From: Amycolatopsis sp. 2-15
GTDB lineage: Bacteria; Actinomycetota; Actinomycetes; Mycobacteriales; Pseudonocardiaceae
DNA: 64,000 bases
Assembly: GCF_030285625.1 (NCBI RefSeq)
Contig: NZ_CP127294.1
Location: 9,618,001-9,682,000, forward strand
Reading direction: 5' to 3'
Shown here piece by piece: positions 9,841 to 18,055 of this stretch. The notes below the pieces were generated by a model. The model worked only from the letters and a program-made list of their open reading frames with translations, ran no database searches and was not told the DNA's origin. Every line of letters begins with the position of its first letter. The first letter of the stretch is position 1. A program made the translations under genes and the position numbers.

Positions 9841-10865
9841 CCCGCCGTCTTCGGGGTCCGCCCCAGGTCAGCGGGCCGGTCGACGTCATGGCCGCTGCCC
9901 AGATCCCCGCACTCGACGAGCACGACGTCTCCCCGGCCCCGCAACCAGTCCCGCGCCCCGCGGTCCCCCTGCGCCGACGCGGCTACCTCGCCCCACCACC
10001 GTCGCCCGAACAGCACCGGATGCCCGGGTACGCCGTCGTACGCCGCTCGGACAACGGCCGTCGGAGAAGCTTTCGCGACCACGCGCGCCAACGCCGCCGC
10101 CGGCACCCACGGCAGGTCGACCAGGTGCACGAGCACCGCCACGGGCCCGCTTTCGGCGCCCTCCGGGAACTGGTCGGCGAGCGCCGCCAGCCCCGCCTTC
10201 AGCGACGCACCCATGCCGCCTTCCCAGCCCTCGGCGTAAATCGCCAGGCTTGGGTCGGACAGCAGCTTCGTCACGTCCTCGGCCGCCGCCCCGACCGCCA
10301 CGCGCACCGGGCCGCACCCGGCCTCGACGAGCGTGCGCAACGCCCGCCGCACCAACGGTTCCCCGTCCAGCTCGACCAGCGCCTTCGGCCCACCGAACCG
10401 CCGCCCCGCCCCGGCGGCGAGCAGCAGCCCCGCCACGCGCGGCGCCGCACCGGTTCCGGGTCCGGCCGGCGCGGCCTCCGGGTCGCCGCTCGCAGCGGTT
10501 GCCCGGTCGGTCTGCGGGCTTGCCGGCGATTCGGTCGATCCACCGGCCGCCGCAGCCGAGCCTGCTGTCCGCTGACGAGCCGCCGAGGTCGTTTGCTCAC
10601 CGCTCGCATCAGCGCCGACGCCGGCGGCGAACTCCGCCGCCTCGGCATTCGCGGTGGCCACTCCCGGCCGCGCGGCCACGAGCGCCGGAGCCGCACCGGT
10701 TCCGGGTCCGGCAGGTGCGGTGTCCGGCTCGCGGTTCGCAGCAATCGGGCCGGCAGGGTCACTTCGCGCGGAGTCGGCCTGCTTGTGGCCGGCGGTGGCA
10801 CCCGGCCGGCCGAAAGTGAAGTCGGTCGGCGCGGCGGCGGGGGCGGTGGTGAGCGGGTCAGCCAC
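9837..10865 (-). CDS. MocA-like molybdopterin nucleotidyltransferase with long Ala/Pro-rich N-terminal extension
   Basis: Residues about 144-342 form an NTP-transferase domain with LLLAAGAGRRFGGPKAL (starting near residue 147) and a late LVDLPWV metal-site segment, matching MocA/MobA enzymes that add CMP or GMP to Mo-molybdopterin. The context of a Mo-hydroxylase using MCD suggests the cytidylyl form. The first 143 residues are Ala/Pro/Gly-rich, without recognisable fold, and contain APAGPGTGAAP twice (about residues 50-60 and 132-142), mirrored by a 23-bp direct repeat in the DNA (10444 and 10690). The GTG at 10865 overlaps the IclR stop by 8 nt. The extension may be real, or the true start may lie further in. 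Confidence 0.8.
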   Translation of the reverse strand: MADPLTTAPAAAPTDFTFGRPGATAGHKQADSARSDPAGPIAANREPDTAPAGPGTGAAPALVAARPGVATANAEAAEFAAGVGADASGEQTTSAARQRTAGSAAAAGGSTESPASPQTDRATAASGDPEAAPAGPGTGAAPRVAGLLLAAGAGRRFGGPKALVELDGEPLVRRALRTLVEAGCGPVRVAVGAAAEDVTKLLSDPSLAIYAEGWEGGMGASLKAGLAALADQFPEGAESGPVAVLVHLVDLPWVPAAALARVVAKASPTAVVRAAYDGVPGHPVLFGRRWWGEVAASAQGDRGARDWLRGRGDVVLVECGDLGSGHDVDRPADLGRTPKTAG

Positions 10866-11664
10866 GGACGGCCTGCGCGGGGCTGGAGCCGGCGAGGTCG
10901 GCGGCGATGGCGTGGGCCGTGTCGAGCAGGGGCGGGATCAGGTCTTCGCGGACGGAGTGGGCGGGGGTGCGGCTGGCGTGCGTGGAGATGTTCACGGCCG
11001 CGACCGCGCGGCCCTGGCGGTTGCGGATCGGCGCGGCGACCGAGCGCAGGCCCTCCTCGAGCTCCTGGTCGACCATGGCCCAGCCCTGCTCGGCGACCTG
11101 CGCTAGCTCGGCCTCGAGGGCGGCGCGGTCGGTGAGAGTGTGGGACGTGAGCCGGTCGAGCTCGGTGATCAGGAAGTAGGCCTCGAGCTCCGCCGCCGAC
11201 ATGTCGGCGAGCAGTACGTGGCCCATGGACGTGGCGTAGGCCGGGAAGCGCGTGCCGACGTTGATGCTCACGGTCATGATGCGCGAAACCGCCACGCGCG
11301 CGACGTAGACGATGTCCGGCGGCTCCAGCACCGACACGGAGCTGGATTCCCGCACCTGCGCGGAAAGCCGCTCCAGGTGCGGTTGCGCGACCTCCGACAG
11401 CGACAGGCTCGACAGATACGCGTACCCCAGATCGAGCACGCGAGCGGTCAGCGAGAAGTACTTGCCGTCGGTGCGGACGTACCCGAGATCCACGAGCGTG
11501 AGCAGGAACCGGCGCGCGGCGGCGCGCGTGAGGCCCGTGATCCGCGCGACGTCGCTGAGCGTCGGGTGTGGCGCCTGGGCGCTGAAGGCCTTGATCACCG
11601 CCAGCCCGCGCTCCAGCGACTGCACGTGGTGCGCGCCGCGTTCGGCCGGTTCGTCGGAGTCCAT
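10858..11664 (-). CDS. IclR-family transcriptional regulator (PcaR/PobR-like)
   Basis: This 268-residue protein has an N-terminal winged HTH (HVQSLERGLAVIKAF, then ITGLTRAAARRFLLTL) and a C-terminal IclR effector domain ending near VNISTHASRTP. Regulators of this subgroup control aromatic catabolism in response to protocatechuate or beta-ketoadipate (family knowledge). It sits 10 bp after pcaC at the end of the pca genes, so it probably regulates them. A GTTCG-N5-CGCAC site upstream of pcaI (17032-17046) is a candidate target. The ATG at 11664 was chosen because the HTH follows immediately and upstream sequence reads as antisense-like Arg-rich peptide. Confidence 0.88.
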   Translation of the reverse strand: MDSDEPAERGAHHVQSLERGLAVIKAFSAQAPHPTLSDVARITGLTRAAARRFLLTLVDLGYVRTDGKYFSLTARVLDLGYAYLSSLSLSEVAQPHLERLSAQVRESSSVSVLEPPDIVYVARVAVSRIMTVSINVGTRFPAYATSMGHVLLADMSAAELEAYFLITELDRLTSHTLTDRAALEAELAQVAEQGWAMVDQELEEGLRSVAAPIRNRQGRAVAAVNISTHASRTPAHSVREDLIPPLLDTAHAIAADLAGSSPAQAVRG

Positions 11665-11674
11665 GCCGCGAACC

Positions 11675-12088
11675 CTATCCGGCGTCGGGGACCTGCGCGG
11701 TGGGCTCGCCCAGTTCGGCCAGCGTGCGCTGGGCGATGGCCATCGCCGTGTTCGCCGCGGGCACGCCCGCATACACGCCGGTGTGCATCAGGACCTCGCG
11801 GATCTCCGCGGCGGTGAGGCCGTTGCGGATGGCCGCGCGGACGTGCATGGCCAGCTCGTCGTGGCAGTGCAACGCGGTGAGTGTGGCCAGCGTGATGCAG
11901 CTGCGCGTCTTGCGGTCCAGGCCGTCGCGCGTCCAGATCGAGCCCCACGCGGCCTCGGTGATGTACTCCTGGAACGGCTTGCTGAACTCCGTGGTCCGGG
12001 CCACCGACCGGTCCACGTGCTCGTCGCCCAGCACCTCGCGGCGCACCTTCATGCCCGCGTCGAAACGTTCGCCCGGAACGTCGACCAT
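11675..12088 (-). CDS. pcaC: 4-carboxymuconolactone decarboxylase
   Basis: This 137-residue protein belongs to the carboxymuconolactone decarboxylase/AhpD fold. Visible motifs are EYITEAAWGSIWTR, TLATLTAL-HCHDEL and EIREVLMHTGVYAGVPAAN, the usual PcaC pattern. It decarboxylates 4-carboxymuconolactone to beta-ketoadipate enol-lactone. The ATG at 12088 overlaps the pcaD stop as TGATG (a GTG lies just before it). In many actinomycetes PcaD and PcaC are fused as PcaL; here they are separate, overlapping genes. Confidence 0.93.
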   Translation of the reverse strand: MVDVPGERFDAGMKVRREVLGDEHVDRSVARTTEFSKPFQEYITEAAWGSIWTRDGLDRKTRSCITLATLTALHCHDELAMHVRAAIRNGLTAAEIREVLMHTGVYAGVPAANTAMAIAQRTLAELGEPTAQVPDAG

Positions 12089-12867
12089 CACACTGCCTCC
12101 GTGATCTGCTCGAGGATCAGCCGCGTGAACTCCGCCGGCTGCTCGTAGTTGCCCAGGTGCGCGGCCGAGGCGACGACCTCGAACCGCGCGCCCGGGATGC
12201 CTTCGGCGATGAGCCTGCCGTGGGAGTCGGGCGGGGTCGCGGGGTCGTCGGCGCCGGAGATCACCAGCGTCGGCGTGGTGATCTTCGGCAGGTCGGCCAG
12301 CTGGTCCATCCGCTCGATCACGCCGCAGCAGGCCGCGTATCCCTCGTCCGGGCAGTCGGTCATCATCCCGCGCAGGAACGCCATCTCGTCCGGGTGCGAC
12401 TGCGCGTACGCCGGCGTGACCCAGCGGCCCACCCCGGCCTCGGCGACGGCGCCGGTGCCCTCGGACCGCACCAGTTTCGCGCGGTCCGCCCACATCTGCG
12501 GCGGGCCGAGCTTCGCCGACGTGCAGCACAGCGTGAGGCTCCGCAACCGCTCGGCCGCGTGCACCCCCAGCCACATCCCGGTCATCCCGCCGAGCGAAAG
12601 CCCGACGAGGTGTGCCCGCTCCACACCCAGGTCGTCCAGCAGCGCCAGCACATCGCCGCCCAGGTCGGCCAGGTCGTACGGGCCGTCCGGCACGGGCGAA
12701 GCGCCGTGGCCGCGCGTGTCGTACCGCACGACCCGGTAGCCGCGCTCGACGAGCGGCGCCACCTGCGGGTTCCACATGCGGTGGTCGCTGCCGATCGAGT
12801 TGGAGAACACCACCACCGGGCCGTCGCCGCGGCCCTCGACAACCCGGTGCACCGCCACGCCGCTCAC
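12088..12867 (-). CDS. pcaD: 3-oxoadipate enol-lactonase
   Basis: The 259-residue alpha/beta hydrolase shows RYDTRGHGAS, the nucleophile elbow GLSLGG (Ser nucleophile), a late ISGADDPATP acid region and a C-terminal SAAHLGNYEQP catalytic His. This matches PcaD, which opens beta-ketoadipate enol-lactone to beta-ketoadipate. The GTG at 12867 has GGAGG 7 nt upstream. Only 31 bp separate it from pcaG, so the pcaB gene expected between them is missing. Confidence 0.92.
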   Translation of the reverse strand: MSGVAVHRVVEGRGDGPVVVFSNSIGSDHRMWNPQVAPLVERGYRVVRYDTRGHGASPVPDGPYDLADLGGDVLALLDDLGVERAHLVGLSLGGMTGMWLGVHAAERLRSLTLCCTSAKLGPPQMWADRAKLVRSEGTGAVAEAGVGRWVTPAYAQSHPDEMAFLRGMMTDCPDEGYAACCGVIERMDQLADLPKITTPTLVISGADDPATPPDSHGRLIAEGIPGARFEVVASAAHLGNYEQPAEFTRLILEQITEAV

Positions 12868-12898
12868 GCCTGTACCTCCAAAGTGGACAGATAATCGA

Positions 12899-13450
12899 TC
12901 AGAGCGCGAAGAAGACCGTCTCGCCCTTGCCCTGCAGCCGCACGTCGAAGCGGTAGCCGTCTTCGGTCTTCTTCGCCACGAGCGTGTCCCGGCGCTCGGC
13001 CGGCACGCTCGCCAGCACCGCGTCGCCCGAGTTGTCCTGGTCTTCGAAGTAGATCCGCGTGACGACCCGGTTGAGCAGCCCGCGCGCGAACACCGACACG
13101 TCGATGTGGCGCGCCTGCTGGCCCTGCTCACCGGGCAGCACACCCGGCAGCAGCGTGAGGATGCGGTACTCGCCGTTCTCGTCGGTGGGGCACCGGCCGA
13201 ACGCGCGGAAGCCCGACTCGGCGCGGCCCCGCGGGTCGTCCGGGTGGTCGAACCCGCCCTGCGGGTCGGCCTGCCAGGTCTCGATCAAGGCGTCGGGCAC
13301 GACCTCGCCCGCGCCGTCGGTGACGGTGCCGCGAATCCAGAACGCGCCTTCGGTGCCCTCGGGCACCACGAACGGCCCGTCTTCCCACGGCAACCCGATC
13401 GACAGATACGGGCCGACGGTCTGCGACGGCGTCGTGAGCAGCTCGCCCAT
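12899..13450 (-). CDS. pcaG: Protocatechuate 3,4-dioxygenase alpha subunit
   Basis: The 183-residue protein has the intradiol dioxygenase beta-sandwich core: TPSQTVGPYLSIGL near the N-terminus, ALIETWQADPQG in the middle and HIDVSVFARGLL. The alpha chain is structural and lacks the iron ligands found in the beta chain. With PcaH it forms the (alpha-beta)n-Fe(III) enzyme that cleaves protocatechuate to 3-carboxy-cis,cis-muconate. The ATG at 13450 overlaps the pcaH stop (TGATG), which suggests balanced synthesis of the two chains. Confidence 0.95.
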   Translation of the reverse strand: MGELLTTPSQTVGPYLSIGLPWEDGPFVVPEGTEGAFWIRGTVTDGAGEVVPDALIETWQADPQGGFDHPDDPRGRAESGFRAFGRCPTDENGEYRILTLLPGVLPGEQGQQARHIDVSVFARGLLNRVVTRIYFEDQDNSGDAVLASVPAERRDTLVAKKTEDGYRFDVRLQGKGETVFFAL

Positions 13451-14184
13451 CAGTCCTCGTCCTCCTCGTCCTCGAACACCGACTGCTCACGGCCGCGCAC
13501 GACGATGTCGAAGTCGAAGGCCAGCGCCCACTCCGGCACGGTGCGCTCCAGGTTGAAGCGCGAGATCATCCGCTGCCGAACCTTCTCGTCGGGGATCGAG
13601 TTGAAGATCGGGTCCTGGTAGAACAGCGGGTCTTCCGGGAAGTACATCTGCGTGACCAGCCGCTGCGTGAACGCCGAGCCGAACACGGAGAAGTGGATGT
13701 GCGCGGGGCGCCAGGCGTTGTCGTGGTTCTTCCACGGGTACGCGCCGGGCTTGATGGTGGTGAACTCGTAGCGCCCGTCGTCGTCGGTCAGCGCGCGGCC
13801 GAGCCCGGAGAAGTTCGGGTCGATCGGCGAGGGCCAGCGGTCGCCGGTGTGCCGGTAGCGCCCGCCCGCGTTGGCCTGCCAGATCTCGACGAGCGAGTTG
13901 CGGATCGGGCGGCCGTCGCCGTCGAGCAGCCGGCCGGTGACGATGATGCGCTGGCCCTGCGGCTCGCCGTCGTGCTGGCGGGTGAGGTCGTTGTCGAGCT
14001 CGCCGAGGCGGCCCGGGCCGAGCAGCGGCCCGGTGACCTCGGTGAGCATCTGCGGGAGCAGCACCAGCGGCTGCGACGGGTGGCGCAGCTTCGTGGAGCG
14101 GTAGCCCGCGAAGTCCAGCGGGGCGTTGGCGTCCTCCGGCTCCCGCGGGTAGCGGGGCAGGCGGAGATCGGTGGGAGCGGCCAC
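13450..14184 (-). CDS. pcaH: Protocatechuate 3,4-dioxygenase beta subunit
   Basis: This 244-residue intradiol dioxygenase subunit carries the non-haem Fe(III) ligand regions: GGRYRHTGD (Tyr), GAYPWKNHDNAWRPAHIHF (Tyr and two His), and an N-terminal PcaH_N-like segment. LVEIWQANAGGRY is the family hallmark. It is the catalytic chain that ring-opens protocatechuate. The C-terminus ends in an unusual acidic tail (EDEEDED). The start is GTG at 14184, 39 bp after pcaF. Confidence 0.95.
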   Translation of the reverse strand: MAAPTDLRLPRYPREPEDANAPLDFAGYRSTKLRHPSQPLVLLPQMLTEVTGPLLGPGRLGELDNDLTRQHDGEPQGQRIIVTGRLLDGDGRPIRNSLVEIWQANAGGRYRHTGDRWPSPIDPNFSGLGRALTDDDGRYEFTTIKPGAYPWKNHDNAWRPAHIHFSVFGSAFTQRLVTQMYFPEDPLFYQDPIFNSIPDEKVRQRMISRFNLERTVPEWALAFDFDIVVRGREQSVFEDEEDED

Positions 14185-14223
14185 GGTTCCTCCAATCCGG
14201 TCGGTGGTGTCAGAGCAGGGGTG

Positions 14224-15405
14224 TCACTGGCGTTCGAGGACGACGGCGAGCCCCTGGCCCACGCCGATGCAGATCGCGGCGACGCCGTAGCGCCCGCCCG
14301 TCTGCTGCAGGCGGTTGGCGAGCGTGCCGAGGATCCGGCCGCCCGACGCGCCGAGCGGGTGCCCGATCGCGATGGCCCCACCGTGGACGTTCATGAGCTC
14401 GGGGTCGAGCTCCTTCCACTCCTTGAGGCACGCCAGCGACTGCGCGGCGAACGCCTCGTTGAGCTCCACGGCCGCCACGTCGCCCCAGCCGATGCCGGCG
14501 CGCTCCAGCGCGATCTCGGCCGCCCGGACCGGGCCGACGCCGAAGATGTTGGGCTCGACACCCGCCGCACCGCGGCCGGCGATCCGGGCCAGCGGCGCCT
14601 TGCCGAGCCGCTTGCCGGCGGCCTCGTCGCCCAGCAGCAGCGCCGACGCGCCGTCGTTGATCGGCGACGAGTTGCCGGCCGTGACCGTGCCGCCGTCGCG
14701 CTTGAACGCGGGCTTCAGCTTGGCCAGCTTTTCCATCGTGGAATCGGGCCGGATGCCCTCGTCCCGGGTCAGCTCGACGCCCTCGACCGGCACGACGTGG
14801 TTGTCGTAGAAGCCCTCGTCCCACGCGCGCGCCGCGTTGACGTGGCTGCGCACCGCGAACTCGTCCTGCTCCTCGCGCGTGATGCCGTAGCGCTCGGCGA
14901 GGTACTCGGTGGAGTCGCCGTTGGAGATCACGTACTCCTGCGGCATGGCCGGATTGACCATGCGCCAGCCCAGCGCGGAGTTGTACAGCGTCTGGTTGGC
15001 GGCCGGGAACGCCTTCTCCGGCTTGGCCATCACCAGCGGCGCGCGGCTCATGGACTCCACCCCGCCGGCGGCGATCAGCGACGCGTCGCCGACCTGGATC
15101 GTGCGGCTGGCCTGCATCACGGCATCGAGGCCCGAGCCGCACAGGCGGTTGAGCGTGCCACCCGGCACGGTCACCGGCCAGCCCGCGAGCAGCGTGGCCA
15201 TGCGCGCGACGTTGCGGTTGTCCTCACCGGCGCCGTTGGCGTCGCCGAGCAGCACCTCGTCCACAGCGGACGGATCGAGGTCGTTGCGCTCGGCCAGCGA
15301 CTTCAGCACGGTGGCCGCGAGGTCGTCCGGACGCACCTTCGCCAGCGCGCCGCCGTGGCGACCGAAGGGGGTGCGGACCGCGTCGAACAGGAATACGTCG
15401 CTCAT
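14224..15405 (-). CDS. pcaF: Beta-ketoadipyl-CoA thiolase
   Basis: The 393-residue thiolase has nucleophilic Cys89 in TLNRLCGSG, the GGVESMSRAP loop, the GHPLGASG His motif and a CIGVGQG C-terminal Cys motif. In this operon it should cleave beta-ketoadipyl-CoA to succinyl-CoA and acetyl-CoA, the last step of the pathway. The ATG at 15405 overlaps the pcaJ stop (ATGA). By sequence alone it could be a general acetyl-CoA acyltransferase; the context makes PcaF likely. Confidence 0.92.
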   Translation of the reverse strand: MSDVFLFDAVRTPFGRHGGALAKVRPDDLAATVLKSLAERNDLDPSAVDEVLLGDANGAGEDNRNVARMATLLAGWPVTVPGGTLNRLCGSGLDAVMQASRTIQVGDASLIAAGGVESMSRAPLVMAKPEKAFPAANQTLYNSALGWRMVNPAMPQEYVISNGDSTEYLAERYGITREEQDEFAVRSHVNAARAWDEGFYDNHVVPVEGVELTRDEGIRPDSTMEKLAKLKPAFKRDGGTVTAGNSSPINDGASALLLGDEAAGKRLGKAPLARIAGRGAAGVEPNIFGVGPVRAAEIALERAGIGWGDVAAVELNEAFAAQSLACLKEWKELDPELMNVHGGAIAIGHPLGASGGRILGTLANRLQQTGGRYGVAAICIGVGQGLAVVLERQ

Positions 15406-16157
15406 TCGCCGGCCTTCTTCAGGGATCGGAGCAGGGTCAGTTCCTCGTCGGTGGGCGCCGGGGTGATCTTGAGGTCCGCCGCCACCTTCAGTTTCCACCC
15501 GGTGGCCGCGATCACCTGCTCGACCTCGATGCCGGGGTGCACTTCGGTGAGCGTGAGCTCGGCGGTCTCCGGGTCGGGCCGCATGAGGCCGAGGTCGGTG
15601 ACCACCAGCGTCGGGCCCGCGCCGCGCAGGCCGAGCTTCTCGCGGTCGCCCTTGCCGGTGCCGTGGCCGAACGAGGTGATGAAGTCGACCTTGTCCACGA
15701 ACGCGCGGGGGCTCTGCCGCAGCACGATGAACACCTCCTTGCAGGAGGCGGCGATCTCGGGCGCGCCTCCCGCACCGGGGAGGCGGACCTTCGGGTCGTG
15801 GTAGTCGGAGCCGATCACGGTCGTGTTGATGTTGCCGAACTTGTCGAGCTGCGCGGCCCCGAGGAACCCGACGTCGATACGGCCGGGCTGCAGCCAGTAG
15901 TTGAAGACCTCGGGCACGCTCACCACGGCGTCGGCGGTGTCGGCCAGCTCGCCGTCGCCGATCGAGAGCGGCAGCCGGGTCGGCTTCGCGCCAAGGCAGC
16001 CGGATTCGTAGATCAGCGTGAGGTTCGGCGCGTGCGTGCGCCGCGCCAGGTTGGCCGCGGTGCTCGGCAGGCCAATGCCCACGAAGCAGGACATGCCCTC
16101 GCCGAGCGCGCGCGCCGCGGCGATGCTCATCATCTCGTCGGCGGTGTACTCGCTCAT
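15402..16157 (-). CDS. pcaJ: 3-oxoadipate CoA-transferase subunit beta
   Basis: This 251-residue protein is the B subunit of a class I CoA-transferase; IYESGCLG holds the catalytic Glu, and GFLGAAQLDKFGNINTTVIG is the family's conserved glycine-rich segment. With PcaI it moves CoA from succinyl-CoA to beta-ketoadipate. Start ATG at 16157 overlaps the pcaI stop by 4 nt. Confidence 0.92.
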   Translation of the reverse strand: MSEYTADEMMSIAAARALGEGMSCFVGIGLPSTAANLARRTHAPNLTLIYESGCLGAKPTRLPLSIGDGELADTADAVVSVPEVFNYWLQPGRIDVGFLGAAQLDKFGNINTTVIGSDYHDPKVRLPGAGGAPEIAASCKEVFIVLRQSPRAFVDKVDFITSFGHGTGKGDREKLGLRGAGPTLVVTDLGLMRPDPETAELTLTEVHPGIEVEQVIAATGWKLKVAADLKITPAPTDEELTLLRSLKKAGE

Positions 16158-16963
16158 GCCTTCACCCCGGTCAGCTCGTTCAGCCACTTGGTGAACTCGT
16201 CGCGGTCGCGCCCGATCAGGTCCCACGCCTGGTAGGCGGAGTTGTCGCGCTCGTAATAGCCCGCCGCGTACGACGGCTTCGCGCCACCCGGCACCTCGGC
16301 GACAGCGGTGACGGCCCACGTCGGCAGCACCAGCGCGCCCGGCTTGGGCTCCAGCTCGTCGACGACCTCTTCCACGGTGACCAGCGACCGCTTCGCCGCC
16401 AGCACCGCTTCCTTCTGCACGCCGGCGATGCCCCAGATCTGCACGTTACCCGCGCGGTCGGCGCGCTGGGCGTGCACGATCGTGACGTCGGGGTTCAAAG
16501 CGGGGACCGCGGTGAGCTGCTCACCCGTGAACGGGCAGGTGATCGGCTTGATCGTGTCCGTCTGCGCCGGCAGGTCGGTGCCCGTGTAACCGCGCAGCAC
16601 CGCGAACGGCAGCCCGGACGCGCCGGCGACGTAGCGGTTGGCCATGCCCGCGTGGCTGTGCTCCTCGATCTCCAGCGGCACCGGCCAGCTGTGCTGCACG
16701 GCGTCGCGGAACCGGTGCAGCGAGCCGACACCCGGGTTGCCGCCCCATGAGAAGATCAGCTTGCTCGCGCAGCCCGCGCCGATCAGCTGGTCGTAGACGA
16801 TGTCGGGGGTCATCCGCACCAGCGTGAGGTTCTTGCGCCCCTGCCGGATGATCTCGTGCCCGGCCTCGACCGGGATGAGGTGAGTGAACCCCTCGAGCGC
16901 GACGGTGTCCCCGTCGTGCACCAGCTCGGCGACCGCCTCGCCGAGCGACAGCACCGTAGCCAT
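16154..16963 (-). CDS. pcaI: 3-oxoadipate CoA-transferase subunit alpha
   Basis: The 269-residue A subunit of the CoA-transferase shows VALEGFTHLIP near the N-terminus (the CoA-binding loop position), FSWGGNPGVGSLHRFRDA and HAQRADRAGNVQIWG. It is the first gene of pcaIJFHGDC-IclR. The ATG at 16963 has GGAAAGG about 7 nt upstream. A candidate IclR-family operator and the promoter lie 70-80 bp upstream. Confidence 0.92.
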   Translation of the reverse strand: MATVLSLGEAVAELVHDGDTVALEGFTHLIPVEAGHEIIRQGRKNLTLVRMTPDIVYDQLIGAGCASKLIFSWGGNPGVGSLHRFRDAVQHSWPVPLEIEEHSHAGMANRYVAGASGLPFAVLRGYTGTDLPAQTDTIKPITCPFTGEQLTAVPALNPDVTIVHAQRADRAGNVQIWGIAGVQKEAVLAAKRSLVTVEEVVDELEPKPGALVLPTWAVTAVAEVPGGAKPSYAAGYYERDNSAYQAWDLIGRDRDEFTKWLNELTGVKA

Positions 16964-17031
16964 CGCGAGCCTTTCCGTCCTGTTATCGATCGTGCCCGAC
17001 CACCCGAGAGCGTTCACTCCGGTGTTCGAGT

Positions 17032-17046
17032 GTTCGTATCGCGCAC
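17032..17046 (-). promoter_or_regulatory. Candidate IclR/PcaR operator upstream of pcaI
   Basis: The sequence GTTCGTATCGCGCAC has arms GTTCG and CGCAC separated by 5 nt. From memory, these arms equal those of the 15-bp PcaR site described in Pseudomonas putida (GTTCGATAATCGCAC). It lies 69 bp upstream of the pcaI start, with more GTTC half-sites nearby (17012-17055). Binding by the IclR protein encoded in the same operon is inference. I could not fix the -10/-35 elements. Confidence 0.5.
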
Positions 17047-17119
17047 ACAAGTTCTTGATATGAACATAGCACGCCGGACCGGCCCGAGGCGAGTAGCGCG
17101 AAGAACGACCGAAACCACG

Positions 17120-17153
17120 AAAGGCCCCTCCCGGAGCCGAGGAAGGGGCCCTT
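17120..17153 (-). terminator. Terminator hairpin after the sugar ABC operon
   Basis: A 13-bp GC-rich stem (17120-17132 with 17141-17153, two wobble pairs) closes an 8-nt loop and is followed on the minus strand by a short T run and a second TTT. It lies 20 bp past the stop of the last ABC permease and before the pca promoter, so it should separate the two operons. Confidence 0.7.
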
Positions 17154-17172
17154 CCACTGGATGGGAGGGGAC

Positions 17173-18054
17173 CTATTCCTTCATGCCGCTCGCCGCGATG
17201 CCGCGGACGATGAACCGTTGCGCCACCAGGAACATCGCCACGAGCGGGGCGATGGTCACGAGCGCGCCGGCGAACAGGGCGGGCAGGTTGATCGTCTGCG
17301 CGGTGAGGAACGTCGAGAGCGCGATCTGGGCCGTCCACGACGACGGATCCTGCCCGATGACCAGGGGCCACAGGAAGGAGTTCCAGCTCTCGATGAACAT
17401 CAGCGCGCCGAGGGAGGCGATCATGCTGCCGGAGTTGGGCAGCACGAGCCGGCGGTACACGCCGAGGTAGCCGAGCCCGTCGAGCCGGCCCGCCTCCTCG
17501 ATCTCCGCCGGGAACCGCAGGTAGAAGTTGCGGAAGAGGATCACCGTGAACGCGCTGAACAGGTTCGGCGCGATGATGCCCCACTCCGTGTTCACCCCGC
17601 CCATGGCGCCGACGACCACGAACGTCGGCACGAACGTGACCGACTGCGGGATCATCAGCGTCACCAGCACGTAGGTGAACACCGCGCGCCGGCCCGGCAC
17701 GTTGATGCGGGCCAATGCGTAGCCGGCCATCGAGCCGAACATCGTGCCGACCGGCGCCGTGATGATGGCGATGACGAACGAGTTGAGCAGCGCGTGGCCC
17801 ATCGGCACCGAGGCGTCGGCGAACAGGTCGCCGAAGTTCACCCATGACAGCGGGTCGGGCAGCCACGACCACTCGGGCGAGGCGACCTGCGCGCGCGTCA
17901 TCAACGCGTTGCGCACCATGATGTAGAACGGCAGCAGGAAGATCAGCACGAGCACGGTGGCCAGCGCGTACTTCGGCACGCGGCCCCAGCCGCCCGGGCG
18001 GCGTTCCCGCACCTTCGCCGGTGCTGCTGAGACACTTCCGGTCAGCACGGCCAT
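17173..18054 (-). CDS. Carbohydrate ABC transporter permease (MalG type)
   Basis: The 293-residue membrane protein has about six transmembrane segments and the binding-protein-dependent transport EAA loop, EIEEAGRLDGLGYLGVYRR, through which it touches the ATPase. The C-terminus ending SGMKE is typical of MalG-like CUT1 permeases. It pairs with the upstream permease; the start codon at 18054 lies 1 bp after that gene's stop. No ATPase is encoded here; such systems usually borrow a shared MsiK-type ATPase in actinomycetes (family knowledge). Confidence 0.92.
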   Translation of the reverse strand: MAVLTGSVSAAPAKVRERRPGGWGRVPKYALATVLVLIFLLPFYIMVRNALMTRAQVASPEWSWLPDPLSWVNFGDLFADASVPMGHALLNSFVIAIITAPVGTMFGSMAGYALARINVPGRRAVFTYVLVTLMIPQSVTFVPTFVVVGAMGGVNTEWGIIAPNLFSAFTVILFRNFYLRFPAEIEEAGRLDGLGYLGVYRRLVLPNSGSMIASLGALMFIESWNSFLWPLVIGQDPSSWTAQIALSTFLTAQTINLPALFAGALVTIAPLVAMFLVAQRFIVRGIAASGMKE

Positions 18055-18055
18055 G

